Shown here in pieces: positions 9,949-18,794 of a stretch of DNA of 64,000 bases (position 1 is the first letter of the stretch; every line of letters begins with the position of its first letter). The position numbers and the translations under genes are program-made. The notes under the pieces are model-generated. The model did not search any database. It had not been told where the DNA came from and worked only from the letters and a program-made list of their open reading frames with translations. Origin of the DNA: DATFVA01 sp963815785 (lineage in GTDB: Bacteria > Bacteroidota > Ignavibacteria > Ignavibacteriales > Ignavibacteriaceae); assembly GCA_963815785.1 (NCBI GenBank), contig CAWFHZ010000008.1, positions 62,001 through 126,000 of the forward strand, given 5' to 3'.

Positions 9949-9998
9949 AATAATATTTTTTGCTTGAGTTTTATTTTTAATTAAGATGAAAATATGAA

Positions 9999-10346
9999 TT
10001 GAAATTATTATCTAATATTAATATTGCTTTGAGAGGAATAATGGAATTCGGAATTGTTGCCGCATTTGCTTACTGGGGGATAACAGCCGGGAAAAATCTC
10101 ACTGCAAAAATTATATTAGGAGTCAGTGCCCCTCTCTTATTATTCGGCATCTGGGGAATTGTTGACTTCAGGAATGCCGGAACTATTTCTGAATATTTAC
10201 GTTTGGCTGAAGAAATTATTATTTCAGGATTGGCGGCATATGCCTTATTTTCTGTTGGTCAGATGTTTTTGTGCTGGGCGTTGGTTTCAATATCAGTTGT
10301 TCATCATGCTTTAGTTTATTTACTCGGGCAAAAATTATTGAAATAA
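9999..10346 (+). CDS. YrdB/DUF2568 family membrane protein
   Basis: This is a 115-residue protein with four hydrophobic segments (ALRGIMEFGIVAAFAYWG, IILGVSAPLLLFGIWG, EIIISGLAAYALF, LVSISVVHHALVYLLG). The order and the WG and HH positions fit the YrdB/DUF2568 family of small bacterial membrane proteins of unknown function. The start is TTG at 9999; the nearby ATG at 9994 runs into a stop after two codons. It follows the permease by 50 bases and may share its transcript. Confidence 0.75.
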   Translation: MKLLSNINIALRGIMEFGIVAAFAYWGITAGKNLTAKIILGVSAPLLLFGIWGIVDFRNAGTISEYLRLAEEIIISGLAAYALFSVGQMFLCWALVSISVVHHALVYLLGQKLLK

Positions 10347-10461
10347 ATTACTTTTTGAAACTTATCGGATTTTCAATCATCTTAACAATTAAATCCGAGG
10401 TTAATTAAATTTCCACAAATTGGTACTTAATAAATAAAAAATAAGCACGAATAAATAAATT

Positions 10462-11253
10462 ATGAGAATAAACTTAGAAGTATTTAAATTTTTTGCATTC
10501 ATCGTCCTGCTAACTCTTTCCTTTTCAATTTCTCCAACTTATGCTGATTATGATTCGGCAGAAATAGTACATCACCTGGGCAGGAAAATTCCTTTAAACT
10601 TAGTTTTTACAAACTCCGATGGTAAAAAAGTATTTTTAAAAGATCTGGTTAACAAACCAACTGTGCTTGATTTCTGTTATTACCAGTGTGCAGGAATTTG
10701 TACTCCCCTGATGCTGGAAATTTCGGATGTTATTGGCAAGGTTAAGTATGAACCCGGAAAAGATTACAATATTATTAGTATTAGTATTGATCAGAATGAA
10801 ACTCCTGAAATGGCTGCGGGAAAAAAACGGGCAATGATAGGAATGGCAGATCGAAAGATTCCCGATTCATCCTGGGTTTTTCTTACGGGTGACAGTACCA
10901 GTATTTATGCTCTGACTGATGCTGCAGGGTTTGAATTTAAAAGGAGCTATGGAGGTTTTTTACACAAGGGTGTTCTGATATTTTTAGATAGATCAGGAAA
11001 GATAGTTCAATACCTCGATCCGGGATATGAGAAGAGCGGCAATTTTCAAATACTTCCCTCTAATTTTGAACTTGCAATAAAAAAGGCAGGTAAAGGTGAA
11101 GTGACTTCCACGATAGAAAAAGTTTTGCAGACTTGCTACAGCTTTATTCCTAAGGGAAATGATTTGCTTGTACTAATGCTTGTGCTGGCATCCGGACTTC
11201 TTTCAATTGCAGTAGTTTTCATAGTGATAAAAAAAGCAAAGCTTAAGACTTAG
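10462..11253 (+). CDS. SCO1/SenC family protein (copper chaperone / thioredoxin-like)
   Basis: A signal peptide (to about TYADYD) leads to a thioredoxin-fold domain with CAGIC, the CxxxC copper site of the Sco family, inside LDFCYYQCAGICTPLM. The distal conserved His appears in GGFLHKGVLIFLD. A second hydrophobic helix near the C-terminus (LLVLMLVLASGLLSIAVVFIVI) anchors it to the inner membrane, facing the periplasm. Sco proteins deliver copper to the CuA site of cytochrome oxidase or reduce its thiols. No oxidase genes are in this window, so its target cannot be read from context. The 263-residue length is usual. Confidence 0.88.
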   Translation: MRINLEVFKFFAFIVLLTLSFSISPTYADYDSAEIVHHLGRKIPLNLVFTNSDGKKVFLKDLVNKPTVLDFCYYQCAGICTPLMLEISDVIGKVKYEPGKDYNIISISIDQNETPEMAAGKKRAMIGMADRKIPDSSWVFLTGDSTSIYALTDAAGFEFKRSYGGFLHKGVLIFLDRSGKIVQYLDPGYEKSGNFQILPSNFELAIKKAGKGEVTSTIEKVLQTCYSFIPKGNDLLVLMLVLASGLLSIAVVFIVIKKAKLKT

Positions 11254-11484
11254 AATAGCTGACAGGATAATTCGATATTAATTTTCCATACTGTGATGGT
11301 AATCAAGAATAACTTTTAAAGTATTGGAAATAATTGAACTTAGAAATATTTTTATCGGCAATAATTAAGAAAGCAACGTTTATAGAAATTTGTTAGAAGC
11401 CCGTTGTTGTGTGAGGAAAATCCGGGCTGATAGCAATTATTTCAAAGGTTGCTTTTTTTATTTTAAATAACTTGTGGAGAAAAA
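11254..11484. other. Intergenic leader region
   Basis: This gap carries no open frame. Its 3' half contains the folded element annotated separately at 11370-11461; the 5' half has no recognisable feature. Confidence 0.4.
11370..11461 (+). ncRNA. Candidate structured leader RNA ending in a terminator-like stem
   Basis: AAAGCAAC at 11370-11377 can pair with GTTGCTTT at 11449-11456, which runs into a T-tract, giving an eight-base closing stem with terminator character. Inside it GCCCG (11399-11403) pairs with CGGGC (11422-11426). The result is a nested two-stem RNA of about 90 nt directly upstream of the b561-like gene. It could be a small RNA, an attenuator or just a terminator for the Sco gene. 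No known riboswitch family was identified with confidence. Confidence 0.35.
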
Positions 11485-12270
11485 ATGAAGATCCCTTTAT
11501 GTTTTTGTTCTCTTCTATTTTATCAGCCGGATACAAAAAGCTTTCTAAATACTCCTATGAAATCGTTTGTCATAATTATTATTTTCTTTTCAGCCTCAAC
11601 CTTTTTACCTGCTCAATCACTGGCTTTCAGGAATGATTTAGTCAGGAGATCTTCGGACGTAACAGAATCTTTAATTCCTCAAAACGATTTTGATTCTACC
11701 GAATCTGTATTTGGGAACGTAGATTCATTAATGGCTGAAACAGAACCAAAACTACTGCCTGAAAATATAAGTTTCATGGAAAATTTTCTTTGGGGAGAAA
11801 ATGGTTTAACAAGAAAGATAGGTTTAGTTAATCCGCTTTCCCCGCAAGAAAGGGAATACGAACTGAAAATCCGGCGTACAATGTTAACAACTCACCAGAT
11901 TGGAGGCTTCGCAACACTGGCGTTGATGCTCACCGCTGATTATTTCGGTCAGCGCGTAATTGATGGAAACAGGAGGATGGGGGACATCCACCAATCATTA
12001 GTAGCAGCGACAATCGTTTCTTACTCATTAACCGGGCTGTTGGCAATTCTCTCACCGCCTCCATTAATAAGACGTGAAGAAAGCAGCACCACTACACTGC
12101 ATAAAACACTTGCATGGATTCATGTTGCAGGCATGATACTAACACCGATACTTGGCTCAATGATAGGTGGACGAAGACATTTCAATATTGATAAAGCGCA
12201 TTATCACCAGATAGCCGGGTACATAACAACGGCAGTATTTGCATCGGCAATGATTGTAGTAACATTTTAA
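11485..12270 (+). CDS. Cytochrome b561-like four-helix membrane protein
   Basis: After a signal-like segment and a ~60-residue polar stretch, the C-terminal half has four hydrophobic helices with His residues at their ends: LTTHQIGGFATLALML, GDIHQSLVAATIVSY, LHKTLAWIHVAGMILTP and HYHQIAGYITTAVF. Paired His in a four-helix bundle suggests two b-type hemes, as in cytochrome b561/DUF4405-like proteins, so a periplasmic electron-transfer role is plausible. GGAG precedes the ATG at 11485, but the natural signal peptide begins at the ATG at 11557 (MKSFVIIIIFFSAS), so the true start is unsettled. A YceI gene follows after 13 bases, and b561 and YceI proteins are often neighbours. Confidence 0.65.
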   Translation: MKIPLCFCSLLFYQPDTKSFLNTPMKSFVIIIIFFSASTFLPAQSLAFRNDLVRRSSDVTESLIPQNDFDSTESVFGNVDSLMAETEPKLLPENISFMENFLWGENGLTRKIGLVNPLSPQEREYELKIRRTMLTTHQIGGFATLALMLTADYFGQRVIDGNRRMGDIHQSLVAATIVSYSLTGLLAILSPPPLIRREESSTTTLHKTLAWIHVAGMILTPILGSMIGGRRHFNIDKAHYHQIAGYITTAVFASAMIVVTF

Positions 12271-12283
12271 TAAGGCGTACAAA

Positions 12284-12832
12284 ATGAAACTTTACATAGT
12301 ATTTTTAATCTTAAGTCTATTAATACCCGCTTCGGTTATATCTGCTCAACCTCAGAAATATGAAGCCGTAAAAGATGAATCTTTTATAACCTATAAATTA
12401 ACGCATCCGCTTCACGAAGTTGAAGGAGTAAGTAGAGAATCTCTTTGTTTAATTTATGCGGACCCCAAAACCAGGGAGATTAAGAATGTTCTGGTTAAAG
12501 TGGCAGTAGCATCATTCAATTCAGGTAATTCTAACAGGGACTCACACGCCATGGAGGTAATTGATGCTATCTCAGATCCGAATGCAACTTTTCTAAGTAC
12601 GGGAGTGGAGTCAAACGGGGATAGTCTTAAAGTATATGGGAAGCTTACTTTTCATGGTGTTACAAAAGATATTCTTATTAATGCAGCCGCTGATTGGTCA
12701 GGCAATAAATTAATCATTAACGGATCTTTTAATATTAGTCTGACTGAATTTAAAGTTGACCGACCTTCGCTTCTATTAATTCCTGTAAATGATACCCTCA
12801 GGTTTACTCTTAAACAGGTATTTAATATCTGA
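12284..12832 (+). CDS. YceI family periplasmic protein
   Basis: A signal peptide ending in ISAQ precedes a ~160-residue lipocalin-like beta-barrel. Family features are FITYKLTHPLHEVEGVS at the start, FNSGNSNRDSHAMEVIDA in the middle and YGKLTFHGVTKDI before FNISLTEFKVDRPS. YceI proteins bind isoprenoid or other lipophilic molecules in the periplasm. The gene starts 13 bases after the b561-like membrane protein, so the two probably form one operon, a pairing that suggests a redox or quinone-related role. Confidence 0.85.
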   Translation: MKLYIVFLILSLLIPASVISAQPQKYEAVKDESFITYKLTHPLHEVEGVSRESLCLIYADPKTREIKNVLVKVAVASFNSGNSNRDSHAMEVIDAISDPNATFLSTGVESNGDSLKVYGKLTFHGVTKDILINAAADWSGNKLIINGSFNISLTEFKVDRPSLLLIPVNDTLRFTLKQVFNI

Positions 12833-12940
12833 TAAAATCACATTGCAATATTTTTATTTTTTCTGAACAGGTTTTTGAATTGTTATTAAGATTATGTCCT
12901 GAAGTTTAAATAAAGGAGGAAGATTAGACTTAGTTTGAAA

Positions 12941-13210
12941 TTATTTGAACATAATAAAGATGACTGCTCCAAGAATCGCGAAGAAGATAATTATAACATT
13001 TCCTGAGGCAATTTCATTATATAAAATTACGGGAGAGATAGCATCAAGAAAGTAATCTGTTTTGGAAGAGACTAAAGATTTTACCAAATAACCAACAACA
13101 GATCCTACATAAGCTGAAAATAAAAGTTTGATTAAGTACCATGATACTGACTTAAAGCTCATAAAAATATCTTTATTAAGTTGTTCACAACTTACTAAAA
13201 TAAAATTCAA
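12941..13210 (-). CDS. Small membrane protein, unknown
   Basis: This is an 89-residue ORF with two hydrophobic stretches (YLIKLLFSAYVGSVVGYLV and NVIIIFFAILGAVIFIMF). No family is recognised. A second Met (MSFKS) about 17 codons in may be the start. It lies alone on the minus strand between the YceI gene and the NADH dehydrogenase gene. It could be a chance ORF, but a two-helix hydrophobic profile is more typical of a real small membrane protein. Confidence 0.4.
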   Translation of the reverse strand: MNFILVSCEQLNKDIFMSFKSVSWYLIKLLFSAYVGSVVGYLVKSLVSSKTDYFLDAISPVILYNEIASGNVIIIFFAILGAVIFIMFK

Positions 13211-13368
13211 TTAGTGGTAAGGGATTATCGAAAATAAAAGTGGGTAATTATACTATTTTCACACCAGGGAGTTTTAGATTGTCTAAAAAACTTAAATAAT
13301 AGAAGATGATTGATTCTCAATAATTATTCTTACGACAAACGAAACAACATAAATTTATTATCAAATAA

Positions 13369-14616
13369 TTAATCATTCTGCTTTCTTGTAATTAATCTTA
13401 CACCTCTTCTGCCTGTAATATAATACCAGATCCATTCCGCCATAACTCTAATTCTGTTTCTGAATGTGATCAGAAAAAAGATGTGGATGAAAGACCAGAG
13501 AAACCACGCAATAAATCCGGTAAATTCCAATTTCCTTATTCTTGCAATGGCTTTGGCTTTACCTATCGTTGCCATCATTCCTTTATCAAAATAGTGAAAA
13601 GGTTTTCTTCTTTCCTGTGGAATATTATTGTTGATCAGGTTTGAAACGTACTTTGCCTGCTGCATTGCAACCGGAGCTATTCCCGGTAACAGTTCATCAT
13701 GTTCATCTTTAACCTGTGCTGCATCTCCGATTACAAATATTTCGGGATGATTTTTTATACTTAAATCTTTTTCAACAACAACTCTTCCTGTCTTGTCAAA
13801 ATCTGTATAAAGAGATTTTAGAAGGGGAGAAGCTTCATTTCCGGCAGCCCAGATTATATTTTCTGTCTCAATAAATTCATCTTTAAGCTGAACACCTTTA
13901 TCAATTATGTTTGTGACGAGTTTATCAGTAATCACTTTAACACCAAGTTCTATAAGCGCTTGTTTAGCACTTTCCGATAATTTTTCTGAATACGCTGTCA
14001 AAACTCTCGGTGCTCCTTCAACCAAAATAACCTTTGCCTCTTCGGGATGAATATTTTTGAAATTTCGCAGCATAGTTTTTTTTGCTATTTCTGCAATCGC
14101 ACCTGCCATTTCAACTCCGGTTGGTCCGCCTCCAACTATTACAAATGTCAGGTACTTAACCCTGCCTTCAGGGTCGGAAATCATTTCGGCTTTTTCAAAA
14201 GAAATTAAAATTCTTTCCCTGATTGATAATGCGTCGCTTAAAGTTTTTAATCCGGGTGCAAATTTCTCCCATTCATTCTTTCCGAAGTATGAATGACTTG
14301 AACCAGGCGCAACTATTAAATAATCGAATTCAATATGTCTATCTTTTAACTGAATATGTTTTTTCCCCTTATCAATAGAAATAACTTCTGACATTATTAC
14401 TTCTGTATTTTCCTTTTTGCTTAATACTGCACGAATAGGAACGGCAATATCACCAGGAGAAAGGGCTGCCGTTGCAACCTGGTACAACAGAGGCTGAAAT
14501 AAATGATAGTTAGTTCTGTCAATTAAAGTAACTTGAAGATCAGTAGTATTTAAATGACGGGCGGCAGTAAGTCCACCAAAGCCGCCGCCGATTATTACGA
14601 CTCTTTTTGGATTCAT
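13369..14616 (-). CDS. ndh: Type II NADH:quinone oxidoreductase (NDH-2)
   Basis: This is a 415-residue flavoprotein with two Rossmann motifs: VVIIGGGFGGLTAARHL at the N-terminus for FAD and FVIVGGGPTGVEMAGAIAEI near residue 165 for NADH. FVIGDAAQV is the second FAD-binding motif, and PVAMQQAKYVSNLI follows as in NDH-2 enzymes. The C-terminus is hydrophobic (FIAWFLWSFIHIFFLITF) and attaches the enzyme to the cytoplasmic face of the membrane. It oxidises NADH and reduces quinone without pumping protons. It is a single-gene unit divergent from pyrG. Sulfide:quinone reductase is the main alternative, but the Cys residues it needs are not apparent. Confidence 0.9.
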   Translation of the reverse strand: MNPKRVVIIGGGFGGLTAARHLNTTDLQVTLIDRTNYHLFQPLLYQVATAALSPGDIAVPIRAVLSKKENTEVIMSEVISIDKGKKHIQLKDRHIEFDYLIVAPGSSHSYFGKNEWEKFAPGLKTLSDALSIRERILISFEKAEMISDPEGRVKYLTFVIVGGGPTGVEMAGAIAEIAKKTMLRNFKNIHPEEAKVILVEGAPRVLTAYSEKLSESAKQALIELGVKVITDKLVTNIIDKGVQLKDEFIETENIIWAAGNEASPLLKSLYTDFDKTGRVVVEKDLSIKNHPEIFVIGDAAQVKDEHDELLPGIAPVAMQQAKYVSNLINNNIPQERRKPFHYFDKGMMATIGKAKAIARIRKLEFTGFIAWFLWSFIHIFFLITFRNRIRVMAEWIWYYITGRRGVRLITRKQND

Positions 14617-14904
14617 AAAAATAAATTATTACTTAATGGATATATAAATATAAAATTAAAACAGAATAACTGAATTGATTCAAAAAACAAAATTAGATTT
14701 TGTGTCCCACTACAGTTCATTAAAGTTAATTTGTATCCGCAGAATCTATTTAGGATTTCATCGTAATAAATCATTAATATTTATTTTTTGTGGACTCTAA
14801 ACGGAATCATTTCTTATAATCGATAAAATATTTTATTTAATAATTATTAAATAAAAATTGTAAATAAAACTTAGTTCTTCTATATTGCATTACAAAAAAA
14901 ATAT

Positions 14905-16545
14905 ATGGCTTCAAGAAACAAGGTTAAGTTTATTTTTGTAACAGGCGGAGTTGTTTCATCTCTCGGAAAAGGTATCACTGCCTCCTCACTTGGTCTTCTA
15001 CTAAAGCAACGCGGATATAAAGTTACCATTCAAAAATTTGATCCCTACATAAATGTTGACCCCGGAACAATGAATCCTTTTCAGCATGGTGAAGTATATG
15101 TTACCGATGATGGTGCTGAAACTGATCTGGATCTTGGACATTACGAAAGATTTCTTGATGTGAACATGACGCAGGCTAACAATACCACAACAGGACAAGT
15201 TTATTATGAGGTTTTAACTAAGGAACGACGCGGCGATTATTTGGGGGCAACTGTTCAGGTTATTCCACACATAACGGACGAAATTAAACATAGAATGGTA
15301 AAGCTTGCTGAACTTGGTGAATATGATATTATTATTACCGAAATCGGCGGAACTGTAGGTGATATAGAGAGTCTTCCATTTATGGAAGCTATGCGCCAGT
15401 TGATGATGCAGTACGGCAGAAAAAATACAATGAGCATTCATGTTACTCTTGTTCCTTATATAGCTTCTGCAGGCGAAGTTAAAACCAAACCCACACAACA
15501 CAGTGTTAAAAATCTTCTTGAGCTTGGAATTCAACCTGACCTTCTCATATGCCGTTCTGAAAAGAAACTTGCAAAAGAAATAAGGGACAAAATATCTTTA
15601 TTCTGCAATGTAGATTCTAAATCTGTTATCTCAGCTTACGATTGCACTTCTATTTATGAAGTTCCACTTGTATTCTACAAAGAAAAAATGGATCAAATAG
15701 TTTTAAAAAGATTACACCTTCCGGATAAAAAAATAAAACTGGATGAATGGGAAGAATTAGTAAGTAATGTGAAAAATCCGCAGAAGACTGTTGAGATAGC
15801 ACTATGCGGAAAATATGTTGAACATCTTGACGCTTATAAAAGTATTATGGAGTCTTTTATACATGCCGGTGCAGAAAATAACGCAAAGGTTATTGTAAGA
15901 TCTATAAGCGCAGAAAGATTTGATAATGAAGATCCGGAAAAACTCCTTGATGGCGTGAACGGACTCCTGGTCCCGGGCGGATTCGGGGAAAGAGGTATTG
16001 AAGGAAAAATAAAAGCAATAAAATATGCCCGTGAAAATAATATTCCTTTCTTTGGAATTTGTCTTGGAATGCAATGCGCTGTAATTGAATTCGCAAGAAA
16101 TGTCTGTGGAATCTCCACCGCAAACAGCTCAGAGTTCAAAAAAAATAAATATAGTGTGATTGATTTAATGCCTGAGCAGAAGAATGTTAAAAATATGGGT
16201 GCAACAATGAGACTTGGATCCTACCCCTGTAATCTCTTGTCCGGCTCCAAGGTAATGAAAGCTTACAAATTATCATTTATTTCAGAAAGACACAGACATC
16301 GTTACGAAGTGAATAATAAATTCAGGACGAAACTTTCAGAGAATGGATTAATATTCAGCGGTCTCTCTCCCGACAGAGAACTGGTTGAGATGATCGAGTT
16401 AGCTGATCATCCTTGGTTTGTTGGCTGCCAGTTCCATCCAGAATTAAAATCAAGAGCGACAAAAGCGCATCCTTTATTCAGAGAATTTGTTAAAGCCGCA
16501 CTGATTTTTTCTGAAAACAAATCAATTACATCTGAAAATACTTAA
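14905..16545 (+). CDS. pyrG: CTP synthase
   Basis: This is a 546-residue two-domain enzyme making CTP from UTP, ATP and glutamine. The synthase domain has FVTGGVVSSLGKGITASSLG (P-loop) and FDPYINVDPGTMNPFQHGEV. The C-terminal class I amidotransferase domain has the oxyanion GGFGERG, the nucleophile Cys in FFGICLGMQ and the FHPELKS His-Glu pair. Length matches the family. The gene is divergent from ndh across 288 bases and is followed after 28 bases by a TPR protein. Confidence 0.97.
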   Translation: MASRNKVKFIFVTGGVVSSLGKGITASSLGLLLKQRGYKVTIQKFDPYINVDPGTMNPFQHGEVYVTDDGAETDLDLGHYERFLDVNMTQANNTTTGQVYYEVLTKERRGDYLGATVQVIPHITDEIKHRMVKLAELGEYDIIITEIGGTVGDIESLPFMEAMRQLMMQYGRKNTMSIHVTLVPYIASAGEVKTKPTQHSVKNLLELGIQPDLLICRSEKKLAKEIRDKISLFCNVDSKSVISAYDCTSIYEVPLVFYKEKMDQIVLKRLHLPDKKIKLDEWEELVSNVKNPQKTVEIALCGKYVEHLDAYKSIMESFIHAGAENNAKVIVRSISAERFDNEDPEKLLDGVNGLLVPGGFGERGIEGKIKAIKYARENNIPFFGICLGMQCAVIEFARNVCGISTANSSEFKKNKYSVIDLMPEQKNVKNMGATMRLGSYPCNLLSGSKVMKAYKLSFISERHRHRYEVNNKFRTKLSENGLIFSGLSPDRELVEMIELADHPWFVGCQFHPELKSRATKAHPLFREFVKAALIFSENKSITSENT

Positions 16546-16573
16546 CTCTCATCCATACAGAAAAAATCGATAA

Positions 16574-18082
16574 ATGTCTTCAATGAAATTTATACTAGTC
16601 GCGTTAACCATATTTTTATTATCTAACTCATTTCTCTTTAGTCAGCAGGAGATTGAAAAACAAATTTTAAAAGGACTTGATGCCTGTTATAATTTCGATT
16701 GGGACCAGGCCGATCAAACATTTAAAAAAATAATTGAAAAATACCCCGATGATCCGCGTGGATATCACTTCGAATCGAGTATTTATTTGTGGTATTACCT
16801 TGGAGGCAATAATAAAGATGATCTTGACTCATTTGAAAAATATTCTGATCTCACACTGGAAAAAGGAGATGCTCTTCTGGATAAAAACGAAAAGAATGAA
16901 ATGGCTCTTTATTTTCTCGGTGCAAATTATAACTACAGGGCAATTGCATTTGGTAAAGCCGGAAATTTTCTTGATGCTGCCTGGGCTACGAAAAAATCTG
17001 AAACTTATTTGACTCAATCTCTTGAAATAAATCCTGCCAGAACAGATGCATATCTTGGACTTGGACTTTACAATTTTGCGATTGCACAAATTCCGGCTTC
17101 TTTCAAATGGGCTTTAAATCTAGTTGGTATAAGCGGTGACAAAGATCTCGGAGTTAAGTACCTTGAAACTGTGGCGGAGGGAGGAAAGTATGCAAAAGTT
17201 GAAGCGAAATATTATCTTGCCCAGATTGATATGGATTTTCTCATTGATTATGAATCCGCTGCAGCTATTCTGAAAAAACTTATTAGAAAATATCCTGAGA
17301 ATCTTCTCTTCAATTACTCTTATGCAGTTCTGCTGATGAAACAGAGAAAGTTAACAGAAGCTAATAAATTGCTGGTGAAGGTTATTAAAGTTGGAGACAA
17401 GCAATTCAATCAAATCACTTCTTTCTCATATTTTTTGAAAGGAGATATTAACTTTCGTAACAATCAGCTGGATTCTGCTAAAACATATTATCTTCATTTT
17501 CTTAGTCTGGTTAACAATAATGACTACAGCGGAATTGCAAGTTACCGGCTCGCAATATGCTATGAAGCTTCCGGGGACAGAGAGGAAGCAGTAAAGTATT
17601 TTGAAAAAGCACAGAATGGTAATATGGATCTTGATGATGACATATATGCAAAACGAAAAGGTGAGATGTATGCAAAAAGAACTTTATCATCTGCAGAACT
17701 TAATTTAATATTCGATTATAACATGATTGAAGCCGGAAAATATAAAGCAGCTTATGATTCCCTCCAGTCCATTCTTCCTCAGATACAATCTGAGAAAATA
17801 AAAGCCGAAGCATTTCTGTATAAAAGTGAAGCCGCGTTTTATATGGGTAATTACCAGGAATCAATTGATCTTGCTAACCAGGCGCTTGGACTGAATTCAT
17901 CAAATGAAAAATGGGTTATACCTTTTTCTTATTATTATTTAGCAAGAGCATATAAAAAGCTTGGTAACACTGAGGAAGTAAAATCGTTTGCTGAAAAATC
18001 AGATGAAGAAAATAATTACGATTATCAGAACAAATTGAAAAATTTACTTTATGTTTTTCAAGCGGATAGTACAAAAAATTGA
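16574..18082 (+). CDS. Secreted TPR-repeat protein
   Basis: A signal peptide (MKFILVALTIFLLSNSFLFSQ) leads to ~480 residues of helical repeats. Several fit the TPR pattern of small-large-Gly-Tyr-Ala spacing, e.g. TDAYLGLGLYNFAIAQIP, ASYRLAICYEASGDREEAVK and YYYLARAYKKLGNTEEVKSF. It is probably periplasmic and acts as a scaffold. The Met at 16586 (MKFIL) fits the signal peptide better than the Met four codons earlier. It lies between pyrG and purN on the same strand; no catalytic domain is present. Confidence 0.8.
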   Translation: MSSMKFILVALTIFLLSNSFLFSQQEIEKQILKGLDACYNFDWDQADQTFKKIIEKYPDDPRGYHFESSIYLWYYLGGNNKDDLDSFEKYSDLTLEKGDALLDKNEKNEMALYFLGANYNYRAIAFGKAGNFLDAAWATKKSETYLTQSLEINPARTDAYLGLGLYNFAIAQIPASFKWALNLVGISGDKDLGVKYLETVAEGGKYAKVEAKYYLAQIDMDFLIDYESAAAILKKLIRKYPENLLFNYSYAVLLMKQRKLTEANKLLVKVIKVGDKQFNQITSFSYFLKGDINFRNNQLDSAKTYYLHFLSLVNNNDYSGIASYRLAICYEASGDREEAVKYFEKAQNGNMDLDDDIYAKRKGEMYAKRTLSSAELNLIFDYNMIEAGKYKAAYDSLQSILPQIQSEKIKAEAFLYKSEAAFYMGNYQESIDLANQALGLNSSNEKWVIPFSYYYLARAYKKLGNTEEVKSFAEKSDEENNYDYQNKLKNLLYVFQADSTKN

Positions 18083-18182
18083 TTATTATACACTATTAAC
18101 CTTAAAGTCCATTCTAATTTATATTGATTGACAATCTTTCACTATTTAGCTAATTTTCACCAATATTAATTAAGAATATGAT

Positions 18183-18788
18183 TTGAATTTAGCTGTTTTT
18201 GTTTCGGGAAGAGGATCAAATCTTCTGTCAATATTACAGTCCCGGGAATTAGCAGACCTGATCGAAATAAAAGCTGTAATAAGCGATAAGTCTGAGTGTG
18301 GCGCCTTCGCAATTGCAAAAAAATATTCCGTCCCTACTTTTACTCTTGGTGAAAAGGACGGTTTTATAAATTATAAGGACCTCTCCAATTTATTATCTCA
18401 GCTTAAAGTCGATCTTATTGTTCTTGCTGGTTTTCTAAAACTAATTCCTGAAAATGTAATTAAAGATTTTAAAGGACGGATTATTAATATTCATCCGGCT
18501 TTACTTCCGGCATTCGGAGGAAAAGGAATGTACGGGATGAATGTTCATCGTGCAGTCCACAAGTCCTCAGCAAAAGTTTCCGGTGTAACGGTTCATTTTG
18601 TTGATGAATCCTATGATACGGGTACAATAATTGCTCAGAGATGTGTAGATATTGGAGATGTTAAAACTCCTGAAGAAATAGCTGAAAGAGTGTTGAAAAT
18701 TGAACATCAGATTTTACCATCGGTAATAAAGAGCATTGCAGAGAAAAAAGTACATATAATTAATAATCGAGTAGAAATTTCTGAATAA
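18183..18788 (+). CDS. purN: Phosphoribosylglycinamide formyltransferase
   Basis: This enzyme transfers the formyl group from 10-formyl-THF to GAR in purine synthesis. The N-terminal SGRGSNLLSIL binds the phosphate, NIHPALLPAFGG contains the catalytic Asn and His, and VTVHFVDESYDTG carries the catalytic Asp. At 201 residues it is of normal length. Only a TTG start (18183) fits the N-terminus; the ATG at 18178 stops after two codons. purH follows after six bases. Confidence 0.95.
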   Translation: MNLAVFVSGRGSNLLSILQSRELADLIEIKAVISDKSECGAFAIAKKYSVPTFTLGEKDGFINYKDLSNLLSQLKVDLIVLAGFLKLIPENVIKDFKGRIINIHPALLPAFGGKGMYGMNVHRAVHKSSAKVSGVTVHFVDESYDTGTIIAQRCVDIGDVKTPEEIAERVLKIEHQILPSVIKSIAEKKVHIINNRVEISE

Positions 18789-18794
18789 AAACCC

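Noticed and set aside
11399..11430. Similarity to RNase P RNA (GAGGAAA-TCCGGGC) or a cobalamin riboswitch core
   Set aside because: The rest of either RNA cannot fit in the space before the next gene, and other conserved parts are absent.
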